DNA of 64,000 nucleotides, from the NCBI RefSeq assembly GCF_030283205.1, contig NZ_JASNWF010000005.1:310001-374000 (forward strand), read 5' to 3'. Positions 55,632 to 63,496 of the stretch are shown piece after piece. The notes beneath the pieces were generated by a model. The model saw only the letters and a program-made list of their open reading frames with translations, was not told the DNA's origin and made no database searches. Source of the DNA: Actinomadura opuntiae (GTDB lineage Bacteria; Actinomycetota; Actinomycetes; Streptosporangiales; Streptosporangiaceae). The first letter of the stretch is position 1. Each line of letters opens with the position of its first letter. The position numbers and the translations under genes were made by a program.

Positions 55632-56351
55632 TCAGGTCTCGGAGGGGTCGAGCATGGCGCGGGTGGCCTCGTCGACGATGTCGCGCATGGCGCGCTCGGC
55701 GGCCCCCGCGTCGCCCGCCTGGACGGCCTGGGCGACCTCGGCGTGCCAGCGGATCGCGGCCGGTTCCGGGTGCGCGGGCATGAGGTGGTGGCGGGTGCGG
55801 CCCGCCAGCACGGCCGCGACCACCCCGCTGAGCGCGCCCATCATCTCGTTGCCGGACGCCTCCAGCAGCGTCCGGTGGAACAGGACGTCCGCCTCGAGGT
55901 AGGCCTCCAGGTCGCCCGCCTTGCCGTGCACCGCCATCTGCATGACGGCGCCGGTCAGCGTGCCGCACTGCGCGGGGGTGGCGCGCTGCGCCGCCAGGTG
56001 GGCCGCGACGGGTTCGAGGCCGCGCCGCAGTTCGCCGAGCTCGCGGAGCTGCTCGTCGCGGCCGGGGCCGGCCAGCCGCCAGCCGATGATCTGCGGGTCG
56101 AACAGGTTCCAGCAGCGGCGCGGCGCCACCGTGATCCCGACGCGGCGGCGGCTGGTGACCATGCCCATCGACTCCAGCACCCGGATCGCCTCCCGGACCA
56201 CCGAGCGGGAGACCCCGAACCGGGCCTCCAGCTGCTCGATCCGCAGCACCGCGCCCGCCGGGACGTCCCCCGAGCTGATCTGCACGCCGAGCCGGTCGAC
56301 GACGCTGCCGTGCAAGCCGGCCCGACTGTCTGCCACCATGCCGCCAATCAT
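55632..56351 (-). CDS. GntR-family regulator (FadR subgroup)
   Basis: 239 residues from the ATG at 56351 (GAGG 10 bases upstream); an ATG at 56339 is the alternative. Winged helix about 13-75: VVDRLGVQISSGDVPAGAVLRIEQLEARFGVSRSVVREAIRVLESMGMVTSRRRVGITV. The FCD ligand-binding domain follows, with its metal-site pattern (AYLEADVLFHRTLLEASGNEMM near 150, and AIRWHAEVAQAVQAGDAGAAERAM). A perfect dyad overlaps its start. Divergent from the gluconate-permease gene, which it most likely represses in the absence of the sugar acid. Confidence 0.9.
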   Translation of the reverse strand: MIGGMVADSRAGLHGSVVDRLGVQISSGDVPAGAVLRIEQLEARFGVSRSVVREAIRVLESMGMVTSRRRVGITVAPRRCWNLFDPQIIGWRLAGPGRDEQLRELGELRRGLEPVAAHLAAQRATPAQCGTLTGAVMQMAVHGKAGDLEAYLEADVLFHRTLLEASGNEMMGALSGVVAAVLAGRTRHHLMPAHPEPAAIRWHAEVAQAVQAGDAGAAERAMRDIVDEATRAMLDPSET

Positions 56352-56360
56352 CACATGATT
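56346..56360. promoter_or_regulatory. Dyad overlapping the GntR start codon
   Basis: AATCAT-CAC-ATGATT, perfect 6-base arms, overlaps the GntR start region and faces the gntP promoter. Candidate operator for autoregulation. Confidence 0.45.
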
Positions 56361-56511
56361 GCCTCGATGCGGGCACACCGCGATGTCAAAGGTATGTTTT
56401 TTCCGCTCGACCTCTTGATTACGGCTGGTCAATAAGGTGCACTCGGCGGGTGGCGCCCGATCCCCCACCCCCTGGGGTCCCCCAGCCCGCCACCGAGGAG
56501 GATGACCGCAC

Positions 56512-57924
56512 ATGCACTCGATCGTGCTGGCCGCGGAACCGGCCGCGTCCAGCGGGCGGCTGGTGGCCGCCGCGCTGGTCGGCATCGCGCTGATCGTCGT
56601 ACTGATCACCTATTTCAAGCTGCACCCCTTCCTCAGCCTCACCCTCGGCTCGCTGCTGGTCGGGGCCGTCGCGGGACTGGCGATGGCCGACACCGTCAAG
56701 AGCTTCGGCAAGGGGTTCGGCGACACCGCCTCCAGCGTGGGCGCGCTGATCGCGCTCGGCGCGATGTTCGGCAAGCTGCTGGCCGACTCCGGCGGCGCCG
56801 ACCGGATCGTCGACACCCTCGTCGGACGGTCCGGGCGGCGCGCGCTGCCCTGGGCGATGGCGCTGGTCGGCGCGCTGATCGGGCTGCCGATGTTCTTCGA
56901 GATCGGGCTCGTGCTGCTGATGCCGGTGATCTACCTGGTGGCGCGCCGCTCCGGGCTGTCGATCATCGCGGTGGGCATCCCGGCGCTGGCCGGGCTGTCG
57001 GCGATGCACGGGTTCGTCCCGCCGCACCCGGGTCCGCTCGTCGCGATCGACGCGCTGCACGCCGACCTCGGCGTCACGCTCGGCCTCGGCGTGCTCATCG
57101 CCGTCCCGACCATCGCCCTCGCCGGCCCGGTGTTCGCCCGGTTCGCCGGCCGCTGGGTGGACGTCCGGCCGCCCGAGCTGTTCACCACCGCCGAGGACGC
57201 GGAGGGCGCGAAGACCGAGGAGGGCGAGGAGGCCGCCGAGGACGCGCGGGGCGGGCGCCGCCCGTCGTTCGCGCTCACGCTGGCGACCGTGCTGCTGCCG
57301 GTCGTGCTCATGCTGCTCAAGGCGTTCGCCGACATCGTGCTGGACGAGGGCACCGGGCTCTACACCGTCCTGGACAACCTCGGCACCCCGCTGATCGCCC
57401 TGCTCATCGCGGTGGTCGTCGCGATGTTCACGCTCGGCGGCGCCGCCGGCATGGACCGCTCGACGATCACCAGGACGCTGGAGCGGTCGCTGCCGCCCAT
57501 CGCCGGCGTGCTGCTGATCGTCGCGGCCGGCGGCGGCTTCAAGCAGACGCTCGTCGACACCGGCATCGGCAAGATCGTCGCGGACTGGGTGGACGGCAGC
57601 GGCGTCTCGGTGCTGCTGCTCGGCTGGCTGGTCGCGGTGCTGATCCGGCTCGCGACCGGGTCGGCGACCGTGGCGACCGTCACCGCCTCCGGCATCCTCG
57701 CCCCGCTCGTCACCGGGCTGAGCACCGGCGACACCTCGCTGCTGGTGCTCGCGGTCGGCGCCGGCTCGCTGTTCTTCTCGCACGTCAACGACGCCGGGTT
57801 CTGGCTGGTCAAGGAGTACTTCGGGCTGAGCGTCGGGCAGACGATCAGGTCGTGGTCGCTGATGGAGACGGTGATCTCGGTCTGCGGGCTGGCGTTCGTC
57901 CTCGCGCTGAACCTGGTCATCTGA
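56512..57924 (+). CDS. Gluconate permease, GntP family
   Basis: 470 residues, 12-14 TM helices; GGAGGA precedes the ATG. GntP landmarks: KLHPFLSLTLGSLLVGAVAG near 36-55, GFGDTASSVGALIALGAMFGKLLADSGGADRIV near 70-102, GLPMFFEIGLVLLMPVIY near 124, HGFVPPHPGPLVAI near 165, and LFFSHVNDAGFWLVKEYFGLSVGQTIRSWSLMETVIS near 420-456. An acidic insert (EDAEGAKTEEGEEAAEDARGG, about 225-245) occupies a cytoplasmic loop. Imports gluconate or a related sugar acid with protons. Confidence 0.93.
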   Translation: MHSIVLAAEPAASSGRLVAAALVGIALIVVLITYFKLHPFLSLTLGSLLVGAVAGLAMADTVKSFGKGFGDTASSVGALIALGAMFGKLLADSGGADRIVDTLVGRSGRRALPWAMALVGALIGLPMFFEIGLVLLMPVIYLVARRSGLSIIAVGIPALAGLSAMHGFVPPHPGPLVAIDALHADLGVTLGLGVLIAVPTIALAGPVFARFAGRWVDVRPPELFTTAEDAEGAKTEEGEEAAEDARGGRRPSFALTLATVLLPVVLMLLKAFADIVLDEGTGLYTVLDNLGTPLIALLIAVVVAMFTLGGAAGMDRSTITRTLERSLPPIAGVLLIVAAGGGFKQTLVDTGIGKIVADWVDGSGVSVLLLGWLVAVLIRLATGSATVATVTASGILAPLVTGLSTGDTSLLVLAVGAGSLFFSHVNDAGFWLVKEYFGLSVGQTIRSWSLMETVISVCGLAFVLALNLVI

Positions 57925-57931
57925 GCCGCGG

Positions 57932-57964
57932 GCGACGGCGCCGCGTCCCGCGCGGCGCCGTCGC
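57932..57964. terminator. Perfect 14-bp hairpin between convergent genes
   Basis: Arms 57932-57945 and 57951-57964 match perfectly around a 5-base loop, between the gntP stop and the convergent SDR stop. Confidence 0.85.
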
Positions 57965-57966
57965 GG

Positions 57967-58752
57967 TCACAGCATGACCTTGCCGCCGGCGATGTCGAGG
58001 GTCAGGCCGGTGAGCCAGGACGACTGGTCGGAGGCGAGGAACAGGGCGGCGCCGGCGACGTCGCGGATCTCGCCGAGGCGGCCGAGCGGGTGCGCGGCGG
58101 CGACCCGGTCCTGCACGTCCTGCGGCATGAAGCGGCCGGTCCGCTCGGTGCGGATCGTGCCGGGCGCGACGCAGTTCACCCGCACCCCGTGCTCGCCCAT
58201 CTCGGCGGCGACGTGCCTGGTCAGCGCCTGGATCCCGGCCTTGGCCGCCTCGTAGGCGACCGGCGCGCCCCACGGGTTGCCGAGGTCGCGCCCGCCGCCG
58301 TTCGGCAGGTTCGACGGCATCCGCCCGGCCGAGGACGACATCGTGACGATCGAGCCGGCGCCGCGCTCCTGCATGCCCGGCAGGAAGCTCTTCAGCGTCA
58401 GGAAGGTCGCGGTCAGGTTCCCGTCCACGACCGAGTGCCACTCCTCCGGCGTCATGGCGGCCGTCGGGCCGGGACGGGCGATGCCGCCGCCGGCGAAGGC
58501 GCAGAGCACGGCCGCGGGCCCGAGCTCCGCCTCGACGCGGCGGCGGGCGTCCTCGATCGCGGCGAGGCTCGTCACGTCCGCGACCACGCCGATGCCGCCG
58601 GTCTCCTTGGCGACCCCGTCGAGGGCGTCCCGGTCGCGTCCGAGCACCGCGACCCGGGCGCCCTCGGCGGCGAACGCGCGGGCGGTGCCGGCGCCGATGC
58701 CGCGCGATCCACCGGTGATGACGACGACCTTGCCGTTGAGCTCGGGATACAT
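57967..58752 (-). CDS. Short-chain dehydrogenase/reductase
   Basis: 261 residues; CTGGAGG precedes the ATG. VVVITGGSRGIGAGTARAF near 9-27 (TGxxxGxG), CAFAGGG in place of NNAG, MSSSAGRMPS near 141 (Ser), YEAAK near 168-172 (Tyr, Lys), and VNCVAPGTIRTER. Beside a gluconate permease it might be a sugar-acid dehydrogenase, but it is convergent, not in the same transcript. An 18-bp perfect palindrome 39 bp upstream suggests a TetR-type regulator encoded elsewhere. Confidence 0.88.
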   Translation of the reverse strand: MYPELNGKVVVITGGSRGIGAGTARAFAAEGARVAVLGRDRDALDGVAKETGGIGVVADVTSLAAIEDARRRVEAELGPAAVLCAFAGGGIARPGPTAAMTPEEWHSVVDGNLTATFLTLKSFLPGMQERGAGSIVTMSSSAGRMPSNLPNGGGRDLGNPWGAPVAYEAAKAGIQALTRHVAAEMGEHGVRVNCVAPGTIRTERTGRFMPQDVQDRVAAAHPLGRLGEIRDVAGAALFLASDQSSWLTGLTLDIAGGKVML

Positions 58753-58790
58753 GGGTGCCTCCAGGGCTGGGTGCGTGCTCGTTCCCAGCT

Positions 58791-58808
58791 TGAGTGAGCG
58801 CTCACTCA
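58791..58808. promoter_or_regulatory. 18-bp perfect palindrome, TetR-type operator
   Basis: TGAGTGAGCGCTCACTCA, 39 bp upstream of the SDR start at 58752. The GAGTGA...TCACTC dyad is a typical TetR/AcrR site. No TetR gene lies next to it. Confidence 0.6.
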
Positions 58809-58988
58809 TTGTCAAGGCCGTGCGGGCGCCGGCGACGTCGTCCTCGATGCGCAGAAACCTGGTCACCCCCTCATTGGACGCCCGGCCCCGCCGCGCCGCA
58901 AGCGGACGCGGCCATGACGATCTCTGAATAGACAGCATGCCGCTTGCGTGACACTATGTCTCGCAAAACTCGCCGAAGGAGACGCGCC

Positions 58989-59153
58989 ATGCCCGACCTG
59001 CCCTCGCACCCCGACACCGAGCGCGGCGACGGCCCCGCCATCGCCGGCCGGTCGCGCCGCCGCACGCTGCTCGCCCTCGCCGCCGCCGCGGCCGTGGTCG
59101 TCCTGGTCGCGGTACTGCACCTGACCGGGGTCATCGAGATGGGCGGGCACTGA
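58989..59153 (+). CDS. Small single-TM protein coupled to ABC exporter
   Basis: 54 residues; AAGGAGA lies 8 bases before the ATG. A polar N-terminus (about 1-25, ending RSRRR) is followed by one TM helix (TLLALAAAAAVVVLVAVLHLTGVIEM) and a short GGH end, giving an N-in orientation by the positive-inside rule. The TGA overlaps the ABC ATPase ATG by one base (TGATG). Its size and coupling suggest an accessory subunit of the exporter or a leader controlling its translation. Confidence 0.75.
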   Translation: MPDLPSHPDTERGDGPAIAGRSRRRTLLALAAAAAVVVLVAVLHLTGVIEMGGH

Positions 59154-60058
59154 TGATCGAGGCGGACGGGCTCGTGAAGCGCTACGGGGCCGTCACGGCG
59201 GTGGACGGCCTGTCGTTCACCGTCCCGCCCGGCTCGGTGACCGGCTTCCTCGGCCCGAACGGCGCCGGGAAGTCGACGACCATGCGGATGATCCTCGGGC
59301 TGGACGCGCCCACCGCGGGCACCGTGACCGTCAACGGCCGCCCCTACACCGGCCACCGGCGCCCGCTGCTGGAGGTCGGGGCGCTGCTGGACGCCCGGGC
59401 CGTCGCGGGCGGACGGTCCGCGCGCAATCACCTGATGTGGCTCGCGCTGAGCAACGGCCTCCCGCGCTCGCGGGTGGACGAGGTGCTCCGCCGGGTCGGG
59501 CTCGCCTCCGCCGCCCGGCAGAACGTCGGCGGGTTCTCGCTCGGCATGGCGCAGCGGCTCGGCATCGCCGCCGCGCTGCTGGGCGACCCGCCGGTGCTGA
59601 TGTTCGACGAGCCCGTCAACGGCCTCGACCCCGACGGCGTCGCCTGGATCCGGACGCTGCTGCGGTCGCTGGCCGGCCAGGGCCGCACCGTGTTCCTGTC
59701 CAGCCACCTGATGAGCGAGATGGCGCTGACCGCCGACCGGCTCGTCATCATCGGCCGCGGCCGGCTCATCGCCGAGACCGGCATCGCCGACCTGCTCGCC
59801 GAGGACCACGTCCGGGTCCGCTGCGCCGAACCGGACGCGCTGACCGGGCTGCTCGCCGCGCGCGGCGCGACCGTCGCCCGCGGCACCGACGGCGCGCTCC
59901 GCGTCACCGGCGCCACCGCCGGCGAGATCGGCGACCTCGCCCGCACCCGCGGCCTCGGCCTGCTGGAGCTGTCGCCGCAGCGGACGTCGCTGGAGGAGCG
60001 CTACATGGAACTGACCCGCGACGCCGCCGAATACCGGTCCGAGGCGGCCGCGTCATGA
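59153..60058 (+). CDS. ABC exporter ATPase
   Basis: 301 residues. Walker A FLGPNGAGKSTTMRMILGL near 35-53, Q-loop LEVGALLDARAVAGGRSARNHL, signature FSLGMAQRLGIAAALLG near 131-147 (LSGGQ replaced by SLGMA), Walker B VLMFDEPVNGLDPDGV, H-loop FLSSHLMSEM. Belongs to the ABC-2 group with natA/bcrA-like ATPases common in actinomycetes. Works with the permease encoded next, whose ATG overlaps this stop. Confidence 0.92.
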   Translation: MIEADGLVKRYGAVTAVDGLSFTVPPGSVTGFLGPNGAGKSTTMRMILGLDAPTAGTVTVNGRPYTGHRRPLLEVGALLDARAVAGGRSARNHLMWLALSNGLPRSRVDEVLRRVGLASAARQNVGGFSLGMAQRLGIAAALLGDPPVLMFDEPVNGLDPDGVAWIRTLLRSLAGQGRTVFLSSHLMSEMALTADRLVIIGRGRLIAETGIADLLAEDHVRVRCAEPDALTGLLAARGATVARGTDGALRVTGATAGEIGDLARTRGLGLLELSPQRTSLEERYMELTRDAAEYRSEAAAS

Positions 60059-60834
60059 ACGCCGCGGGCTTCACCGGCATCGTGCGCGCCGAGTGGTGCA
60101 AGCTGCGCACCGTCCGCTCCACCCTCTGGGTGCTGCTGGCCGCGTTCGCCGCCAACATCGGGTTCGCCGTCCTGACCGCGACCGTGCTGGCGCCCCGGCT
60201 GGGGTCCGGCGAGCGGGCGCGCGTCGACGCCGTCCAGGTCGCGCTGGCGGGGCTGCACCTGTCGCAGATCGCGTTCGGCGTCCTCGGCGCGCTCGTCATC
60301 ACCGGCGAGTACGGCAGCGGCATGATCCGCACGACGCTCGCCGCCGTCCCGCGCCGCCGCGCCGTCCTCGCCGCGAAGGCGCTGGTGCTCGCGGGGTTCA
60401 CGCTGGTGGCGTCCACCGCGTCGACGTTCGCCGCCTACCTGGCCTTCCAGGCGGCGCTGCCCGCGCACACGCTGGCCGGGACGTCGCTGTCGGACCCCGG
60501 CGTCGCGCGCGCCGTGGCGGGCGGCGGCCTCTACCTGACCGCGCTCGGCCTGCTCGGCTTCGGGCTCGGCGCCGTCCTGCGCTCCTCGGCGGGCGCCATC
60601 GCCGCCCTGTTCGGCCTGCTCTTCGTGCCCCCGCTGCTGCTGGACCTGCTGCCGCGGACCTGGAAGGACACCGTCGGCCCCTACATCCCGATGCAGTCGG
60701 GCGACCAGATCTACATCGCCGCGCACCGCGACGCCGTCGCCCTCGGCCCCTGGACGGGCTTCGGCGTGTTCTGCCTCTACGCCGCCGCCGCGGTCGCGGC
60801 CGGACTCGTCCTCACCACCCGCCGAGACGCCTGA
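60055..60834 (+). CDS. ABC exporter permease (ABC-2 type)
   Basis: 259 residues, six TM helices. Typical start FTGIVRAEWCKLRTVRSTLWVLLAAF near 6-31 (the E-W-x-K-L-R-T-V-R-S motif), ALVITGEYGSGMIRTTLAAVPRRRAVLAAKALVLAGFTL near 81-119 and GFGLGAVLRSSAGAIAALFGLLFVPPLL. Partner of the ATPase upstream (ATGA overlap). Substrate unknown; relatives confer resistance to peptide antibiotics or act in envelope stress. Confidence 0.9.
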   Translation: MNAAGFTGIVRAEWCKLRTVRSTLWVLLAAFAANIGFAVLTATVLAPRLGSGERARVDAVQVALAGLHLSQIAFGVLGALVITGEYGSGMIRTTLAAVPRRRAVLAAKALVLAGFTLVASTASTFAAYLAFQAALPAHTLAGTSLSDPGVARAVAGGGLYLTALGLLGFGLGAVLRSSAGAIAALFGLLFVPPLLLDLLPRTWKDTVGPYIPMQSGDQIYIAAHRDAVALGPWTGFGVFCLYAAAAVAAGLVLTTRRDA

Positions 60835-60892
60835 ACGGAAACGTCCCTTAGGCGTCGTCGCCGTTGAGTACCCCTTTGAATCGGGAGAGGGC

Positions 60893-62353
60893 ATGCCGAC
60901 ATCACGAGCCAGCGTCCGTACCGACCGCGCCACCCGCTATCTCACCCAATTGCGCAAGCACACCGACCGTCTCCGGCACCACACGGGGCCCGCCGAATGG
61001 TCGGATGCGGAAGGCACCATCGAATTGCCCTGGGGACGCTGCACCTTGCGCGCCGGCCGCGACGAACTGACGCTGCACGCCGAAGCCGAGAACGAAGAGC
61101 GGCTCCGGCGCGTCCAGGACGCCATCGCCGCCCGCCTGCGGACGATCGGCCGCCGCGACGCGCTCACCGTCTCCTGGACGAGGAGCGCCGCGTCCATCGT
61201 CGAAGCCCTGACCTCACCCGCCGGACGCGCCGACCCGTTCCCCCTTTACGCCGAAGCCCACGAACTCGGGCCGGTCTCCGCAATAGACGACACCTGGTTC
61301 CTCGTCCCCGGCTACGCCGCCGTCGACCAGGTACTCCGCAATCCCGATTTCGGCCCCTCGCCCCGCTCATCGTCACCCTCGAACCCGGATATCCCCTCGA
61401 TGAGCCGGTCGATCCTGTGGGCCAATCCACCCGATCACGGACGCATGCGTTCGCAGCTATCGCAGGTGTTCACGCCCCGCCGCGTCGCCGCCCTGCGCCC
61501 CGCGATCGAAACCGCTGTGGAGTCCTTGCTCGACGGCCTCGAAGGCGACCCCGTCGATTTCATGGACCGGTTCGCCTTCCCGCTGCCCATTACCGTCATC
61601 GGCGAAATGCTCGGCGTCCCCCCGTCCGACCGCCACCGTTTCCGCCCGCTCGCCACCGACCTCACCGAAGCACTGGAACTGCCCGCCCTCACGTCGCGTT
61701 CCGCCTCCGCCGAATCGGCCGCCCGCGAACTCGGCGAATACTTCACCGCGCTCATCCGCGAGCGCCGCGCGCATCCCCGCGACGACCTCGTCAGCGCCCT
61801 GGTCACCGCCCGGATCACCGACGACGAACTGCTCGCCAACCTCGTCCTGCTGCTCGTCGCCGGCTTCGAGACCACCACGAACCTCCTCGGCAACGGCCTC
61901 GCCCTCCTCTTCGACCACCCCGAAACCGCGTCCGCCCTGCGCTCCGGCGAACTCCCCGCCGCGCGATTCGTCGAAGAAGTGCTCCGCTACGACTCCCCCG
62001 TCCAGATCACCACCCGGACGGCCCGCACCGAAAACCTCACCATCGCCGGCACTCCCATTCCGGAAGGCAGCGAAGTCGTCCTTCTCCTGGGCGCCGCGAA
62101 CCGCGACCCGTCCCGCTTTCCCGACCCGGACCGCTTCGACCCGTCCCGCCGCGACAACAAACCCCTGAGCTTCGGCGCCGGCCCGCACATCTGCCTCGGC
62201 AACGCCCTGGCCCGCCTGGAAGCGACCATCGCCTTCCCCCGCCTCCTGGCCCGCTACCCCGCCCTCTCTCCCGCCGCCCCGCCCACCCGCCAAAACCGCC
62301 TGACCCTAAGAGGCCACACCGCCCTCCCCATCCACCTCACCCGAAAGCCTTGA
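60893..62353 (+). CDS. DUF2218-cytochrome P450 fusion
   Basis: 486 residues; GGGAGAGGGC precedes the ATG. Residues about 5-97 form a DUF2218 domain (DRATRYLTQLRKH, GTIELPWGRCTLRA, LTLHAEAENEERLRRVQDAIAARL, RRDALTVSW). Residues about 104-486 are a bacterial P450: AGFETT oxygen-activation helix (323-328), ExxR E362/R365, heme loop FGAGPHIC with Cys434. P450s of this type hydroxylate small molecules using ferredoxin electrons; no ferredoxin gene is adjacent. The fusion is unusual. The gene uses more A/T-ending Glu and Lys/Asn codons than neighbours, hinting at different origin. Confidence 0.9.
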   Translation: MPTSRASVRTDRATRYLTQLRKHTDRLRHHTGPAEWSDAEGTIELPWGRCTLRAGRDELTLHAEAENEERLRRVQDAIAARLRTIGRRDALTVSWTRSAASIVEALTSPAGRADPFPLYAEAHELGPVSAIDDTWFLVPGYAAVDQVLRNPDFGPSPRSSSPSNPDIPSMSRSILWANPPDHGRMRSQLSQVFTPRRVAALRPAIETAVESLLDGLEGDPVDFMDRFAFPLPITVIGEMLGVPPSDRHRFRPLATDLTEALELPALTSRSASAESAARELGEYFTALIRERRAHPRDDLVSALVTARITDDELLANLVLLLVAGFETTTNLLGNGLALLFDHPETASALRSGELPAARFVEEVLRYDSPVQITTRTARTENLTIAGTPIPEGSEVVLLLGAANRDPSRFPDPDRFDPSRRDNKPLSFGAGPHICLGNALARLEATIAFPRLLARYPALSPAAPPTRQNRLTLRGHTALPIHLTRKP

Positions 62354-62423
62354 ACCATCGGCATCGCCATGGGCCGCCGCCTCGACCGCGGCCTGGCCGC
62401 CTGCCTGAGCTGCGAGGGCGATC

Positions 62424-63188
62424 TCAGTGGGTGGTGAAACCGCCCTCCACGGGCAGGGCGACGCCGACGACGAAGGCGGCGGCCGGGCTGCACAGCCACA
62501 GGACGGCGTCGGCGATCTCGTCGGCGGTGCCCAGACGGCCGATGGGCTGCTGCTTCATGATCTCGGCCATGGCCTCGGCCTGGCCTTCCAGCATGTCGGC
62601 GACCATCGGGGTCTCGATGACGCCGGGGCACACGGCGTTGATGCGGATGCCCCGGGAGGCGTACTCGACCGCGGCGCTGCGGGCCAGGCCGATCACACCG
62701 TGCTTGGAGGCGTGGTAGGCGGCGCGTTCGGGCAGGCCGACCAGCCCGCCCAGGGAGGAGCAGTTGACGATCGCGCCGGAGCCTTGGGCGCGCATCTGCC
62801 GCAGCTCGTGCTTCTGGCAGGCCCAGATGCCGCGCAGGTTGACCGCGTTGACACGGTCGAAGTCCGCGGCCGTCTCGTCGGCGGCGTCGGCGGGAGGGGC
62901 CTGGATGCCGGCGTTGTTGTAGGCCATGTCCAGGCGCCCGAAGGCCGAGACGGTGCGGTCGACGGCGGCGGCGACCTGGTCTTCGTCGGTGACATCGCAG
63001 GCCAGGGCCAGAGCCTGGTGGCCGGCGCCGGTGAGCTCCGTGGCGGCCTGCTCGACGGCGGCGGCGTTGACGTCAACCGGGGCAACGGCGGCGCCGGAGG
63101 CGGCGAAGGCCCGGCCGGCGGCCAAGCCCATGCCCGAGGAGGCGCCGGTGACGAAGGCGGCCTGCCCGGAGAAGTCGTAGGTGGGATT
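62424..63188 (-). CDS. Short-chain dehydrogenase/reductase
   Basis: 254 residues from the GTG at 63188: AAGGAG lies 9 bases upstream and the start VNPTYDFSGQAAFVTG suits the family; an ATG 21 bases earlier (63209) lacks a ribosome-binding site. TGASSGMG cofactor loop (about 15-22), NNAG near 91, NCSSLGG (catalytic Ser near 142), YHASK (about 155-159), and INAVCPGVIETPM. A dyad TGTAC-N5-GTACA lies about 160 bp upstream. Function beyond an NAD(P)-dependent oxidoreductase is unknown. Confidence 0.9.
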   Translation of the reverse strand, partial: NPTYDFSGQAAFVTGASSGMGLAAGRAFAASGAAVAPVDVNAAAVEQAATELTGAGHQALALACDVTDEDQVAAAVDRTVSAFGRLDMAYNNAGIQAPPADAADETAADFDRVNAVNLRGIWACQKHELRQMRAQGSGAIVNCSSLGGLVGLPERAAYHASKHGVIGLARSAAVEYASRGIRINAVCPGVIETPMVADMLEGQAEAMAEIMKQQPIGRLGTADEIADAVLWLCSPAAAFVVGVALPVEGGFTTH

Positions 63189-63496
63189 CACTTCCTGGTG
63201 CTCCTTCATCGGGCTCGTTACGGCTGGAGGAGGGTCTTGATGGCGCGGCGCTCGTCCATGGCCATGGAATGGGCGCACCGGCTTCACATCCGGCGCCGCG
63301 CTTTCTAGATAACCCCAGGTGAGAGGGCATAACCAGGCACGGTCAAAGGGTGTACCGGCAGTACATCCCTAGGGCCGCGGGGAGGACGTGCCGTCGAGGG
63401 GTGGACAACCGTGAAGAGGTCCGCGAGGCGCCCACGACGTCCTCTCCGTCGATGTCGATCAAGGATGAGCTGCTCGCGGTCTGACGCCTGCCCGGA
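63189..63496. other. Intergenic region upstream of the SDR gene
   Basis: 308 bases with no convincing gene. Contains the dyad TGTAC-CGGCA-GTACA at 63351-63365, the only regulatory-looking element seen. Confidence 0.4.
63351..63365. promoter_or_regulatory. TGTAC-N5-GTACA dyad
   Basis: Perfect 5-base arms around CGGCA in the intergenic region; candidate operator for the SDR gene starting at 63188. Confidence 0.35.
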
